Of a stretch of 64,000 bases of DNA, positions 62,062 through 64,000 are shown piece by piece; the stretch's first letter is position 1, and each line of letters begins with the position of its first letter. Source of the DNA: CAZWVI01 sp964637165. GTDB lineage: Bacteria > Planctomycetota > UBA1135. The DNA is taken from contig CAZWVI010000011.1 of NCBI GenBank assembly GCA_964637165.1, positions 20,319-84,318 of the forward strand. The letters are read 5' to 3'. The position numbers and the translations under genes were made by a program. The notes under the pieces were generated by a model that was not told where the DNA came from, did no database searches, and saw nothing but the letters and a program-made list of their open reading frames with translations.

Positions 62062-63239
62062 TAATTAACGTCCATCGCGCAGCGAAAACCGAGGTAGTCG
62101 ATGCGACTGTCAATTGCTGGGAATAGCCAGCGGAAATTCGACTGGCACTTGTTGGGCTTGTCGATGAAGGAGCCACCTTTTACCACCGCCAAGCTTAAGG
62201 AATTGGGCTCCTTAAGTTTCTTCACCTTGCCGTTGGTGGGTTCGCTGTAGAGGTCGGCAGTCCATTCGCGGACGTTACCGGTCAGGCACATGACCGCTTG
62301 AGGGGTGCTGTCCTCGGAGAACTCGCTGGTTGGGCGTGGGGTTTTGTGACCCAATAGTTGGGTGTTTGTTTTGGATGCATCAAAGCGGTCGCCCATTGGA
62401 TAGCGGCGCTCGGAAAACCCGGCCGCGGCAGCTTGCCATTCGTCTTCGGTTGGTAGGCGTTTGCCAATCCATGTGGCGTAACTGTTGGCGCTGGTCCAAC
62501 TGACTCCAGTTACCGGAAAGGCCGCCTGACCGTCGGGGATTAATGGGGCGCCGTCGTCGCTCCAAGCCCAACCGGCCGGAAGGTGATCTTCGCGTAACGC
62601 GGTCGGCTGGGCTAGTAGAAAGCGGGCATATTCAGCATTGCTCACTTCAAGTTTGTCGATGAAAAATTGGCGCAGACTGACCTGGCGCGATTCTTGAACG
62701 GTTGGGTGACCCAATGTGTACCCTTCGGATGGGTCAAATTGGTATTTGCCGGCAGCGATGAGGGCCATTCCATTGGGCGTGTGGTCGGACCCGCGCTGGT
62801 AGCGTTCAGGGTGGCGCAATTTCTCAAGCTTGTGAAAACTATTCTCGAGTTTGCGCGTTGCTACTGAGAAGGCCGTCGCTTTGCGTGATAACTTGTAGAG
62901 TGACTTATTCCAAAATTCGGCAAAGCTTTGTTCGGCGAGCAGGCGTTTGTTGAGGCTGGACCGGTTGCCGGCAGGGATAGCGCTTTCACTTAGGTATTTT
63001 TCAATAGGGTAAGGGGTGGCGATAGGACCGTTGCCAGTTACCCAGTCTTCGCAACTTTTATATTCCTCGAGCAGTTCTTGATAAGCAGCCTCTCGTTTTT
63101 TTAGTGCTGATTGAAAGTGGGCCCCTGCCCGTGACAACTTTGGATCGTTGCTCGATTGGGCCAAGCTCGGAGAAGCGGTGGCTAAGCCGGTCCAGCAAAT
63201 AAGCAGGATGGCGATGAGAGTGCGCGGGCTTGTTAGCAT
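62061..63239 (-). CDS. Secreted formylglycine-generating-enzyme-like protein
   Basis: The 392-residue protein has a signal peptide (LIAILLICWTGLATASPS), a charged helical region, and a C-terminal FGE-sulfatase/SUMF1 domain (PVTGVSWTSANSYATWIGKRLPTEDEWQAAA split, then MCLTGNVREWTAD and GFRCAMDVN). The catalytic Cys pair of true FGE was not recognised, so a C-type-lectin-like or sugar-binding role is possible. The ATG at 63239 starts the signal peptide. It is 7 bases from a divergent start. Confidence 0.78.
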   Translation of the reverse strand: MLTSPRTLIAILLICWTGLATASPSLAQSSNDPKLSRAGAHFQSALKKREAAYQELLEEYKSCEDWVTGNGPIATPYPIEKYLSESAIPAGNRSSLNKRLLAEQSFAEFWNKSLYKLSRKATAFSVATRKLENSFHKLEKLRHPERYQRGSDHTPNGMALIAAGKYQFDPSEGYTLGHPTVQESRQVSLRQFFIDKLEVSNAEYARFLLAQPTALREDHLPAGWAWSDDGAPLIPDGQAAFPVTGVSWTSANSYATWIGKRLPTEDEWQAAAAGFSERRYPMGDRFDASKTNTQLLGHKTPRPTSEFSEDSTPQAVMCLTGNVREWTADLYSEPTNGKVKKLKEPNSLSLAVVKGGSFIDKPNKCQSNFRWLFPAIDSRIDYLGFRCAMDVN

Positions 63240-63246
63240 TCGCAGT

Positions 63247-63954
63247 ATGGCAAGCAAGTCAGGGTGTTCGCGCGGTGGGTCCGGGGGATTTGTTTCCGAC
63301 CGGTTGCTTAAGCGCGACCTCTTCGGGCAAGTAGAGCGTGGGCATTTTAGCCGCAATGGGGACAAAATACAGGTTGTTCAGCGGCGGGTAGATTTAAGTC
63401 CATGGATAACCAGACCGATTGCCAAGTTATTACTAGCCCGCGAATTGCGCGCATTGCGGGCGCTTGAAGGTCTAGAGCAAGTACCTCAATTAGTCGCCAG
63501 TGGCCCTAGTTTTTTAGTGCGCACCTGGCTTGATGGCCGACCAATGCAGGAAGGAGGTGCCCATGAGATTGCATATCACGACCAAGCCCGGCGACTTCTG
63601 AGCAAAGTCCACCGTCGTGGAGTGGCACACAATGACAGTGCCAAGGAGCCCAATTGGTTAGTGCTAGAAGATGAAACTCCAGCCCTGATCGATTTCCAAT
63701 TGGCCAGTTACAAGCCCAAGCGCACAATAATGTGGCGCATCGCCGCCAGAGAGGACCTGCGCCACCTATTAAAACACAAGCGAACCTACTGCCCCGACCA
63801 CCTAAGCAGTAGAGAATCCCTAATCCTAAACACCCCAGCCTGGCCAAGCAGAATGTGGAAGAGCACCGGGAAAAGGGTGTATATGTGGATTACAAGAAGG
63901 GTGCTGAAGTGGGAGGATAGAGAGGGAGCGGGAGACCGCCCATTTGGACACTGA
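63247..63954 (+). CDS. RIO/LPS-kinase-like protein
   Basis: The 235-residue kinase-fold protein has LVRTWLDGRPM, the catalytic HRRGVAHNDSAKEPNWLV and the metal-binding ALIDFQLASY. Both key motifs are intact. Similar small kinases are often annotated as RIO or LPS core kinases. The ATG at 63247 is preferred to the in-frame start at 63148, which lies inside the divergent gene. Its TGA stop is the first base triplet of a hairpin repeat. Confidence 0.75.
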   Translation: MASKSGCSRGGSGGFVSDRLLKRDLFGQVERGHFSRNGDKIQVVQRRVDLSPWITRPIAKLLLARELRALRALEGLEQVPQLVASGPSFLVRTWLDGRPMQEGGAHEIAYHDQARRLLSKVHRRGVAHNDSAKEPNWLVLEDETPALIDFQLASYKPKRTIMWRIAAREDLRHLLKHKRTYCPDHLSSRESLILNTPAWPSRMWKSTGKRVYMWITRRVLKWEDREGAGDRPFGH

Positions 63955-63974
63955 CCGCATCCGCTGGGTCACAA
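63945..63974 (+). repeat. 3'-end hairpin repeat, copy C
   Basis: Matches 20325-20354 at 25 of 30 bases, including the stop codon TGA and the distal GGGTCA. The 46 bases after the last gene hold only this element and an A-rich tail. Confidence 0.7.
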
Positions 63975-64000
63975 AGTAGCAAAAAAAGGATGGCGGAAAA

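Noticed and set aside
1..64000. CRISPR arrays, insertion sequences, phage or defence genes
   Set aside because: No regularly spaced repeats, transposase, integrase or defence-type protein was recognised anywhere in the window.

Overview
The window reads as a compact chromosomal segment of a Gram-negative bacterium of roughly half GC. The best guess is a member of the Planctomycetota or a related PVC-type lineage. Clues are a fused LpxC-FabZ enzyme, the order glmU-prs-rplY-pth-rpsF-rpsR-rplI-dnaB, Hanks-type kinase and FHA proteins, secreted prenyltransferase-repeat and sulfatase-modifying-factor proteins, and a giant amidohydrolase. The assignment is inferred from gene content only. There is no phage, insertion sequence, CRISPR array or rRNA. 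About 53 protein genes and one tRNA fill nearly all of the sequence, and no gene-free stretch exceeds 300 bases.

Layout: 1-5200 holds a secretin C-terminus, a YkgJ-type cysteine protein, and a coupled pair of FHA-GAF-sigma54 activator and Ser/Thr kinase. 5150-7783 (minus) is a phospholipid cluster (psd, a CMD-like gene, an LplT-like transporter). 7846-12712 carries glmU, prs and the ribosomal-protein cluster, closed by a strong terminator. 12812-20334 runs from dnaB through bamA, an OmpH/Skp chaperone, lpxC-fabZ and lpxA to a Gfo/Idh oxidoreductase, so outer-membrane biogenesis and lipid A synthesis are co-transcribed with replication. 20503-27514 (minus) is a Cus-type copper/silver efflux operon led by a small Cys-rich protein. 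27561-33973 has a divergent trmB, three tandem secreted paralogues of unknown function, and a DNA alkylation repeat protein. 33987-39536 (minus) is an aminotransferase and a 1402-residue triple amidohydrolase.

39945-47810 is one tight minus-strand chain: trmFO, P5C dehydrogenase, a multi-cluster ferredoxin, an MddA/NnrU-like membrane methyltransferase and glcDEF. 47894-53794 holds a DUF4139 protein, gltX, a double-thioredoxin protein, tRNA-Met, a small secreted protein and queF. 53736-56228 (minus) looks like an LPS/lipid-modification operon. lepB, a FAH-family enzyme and a secreted prenyltransferase-repeat protein follow. An ECF sigma/anti-sigma pair, YbjQ, lpxB, a formylglycine-generating-type secreted protein and an LPS/RIO-type kinase finish the window.

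The most interesting signals are: (i) many genes with a -10-like TANNNT hexamer ending 6-9 bases before the start codon, suggesting leaderless transcription; (ii) a hairpin repeat whose copies contain the stop codon of the gene they end; (iii) the tandem triplicate secreted family; (iv) a TrmB that has lost a key Asp; (v) an LPS-operon kinase-like protein lacking its catalytic Asp. I did not find a clear-cut new defence or mobile system.
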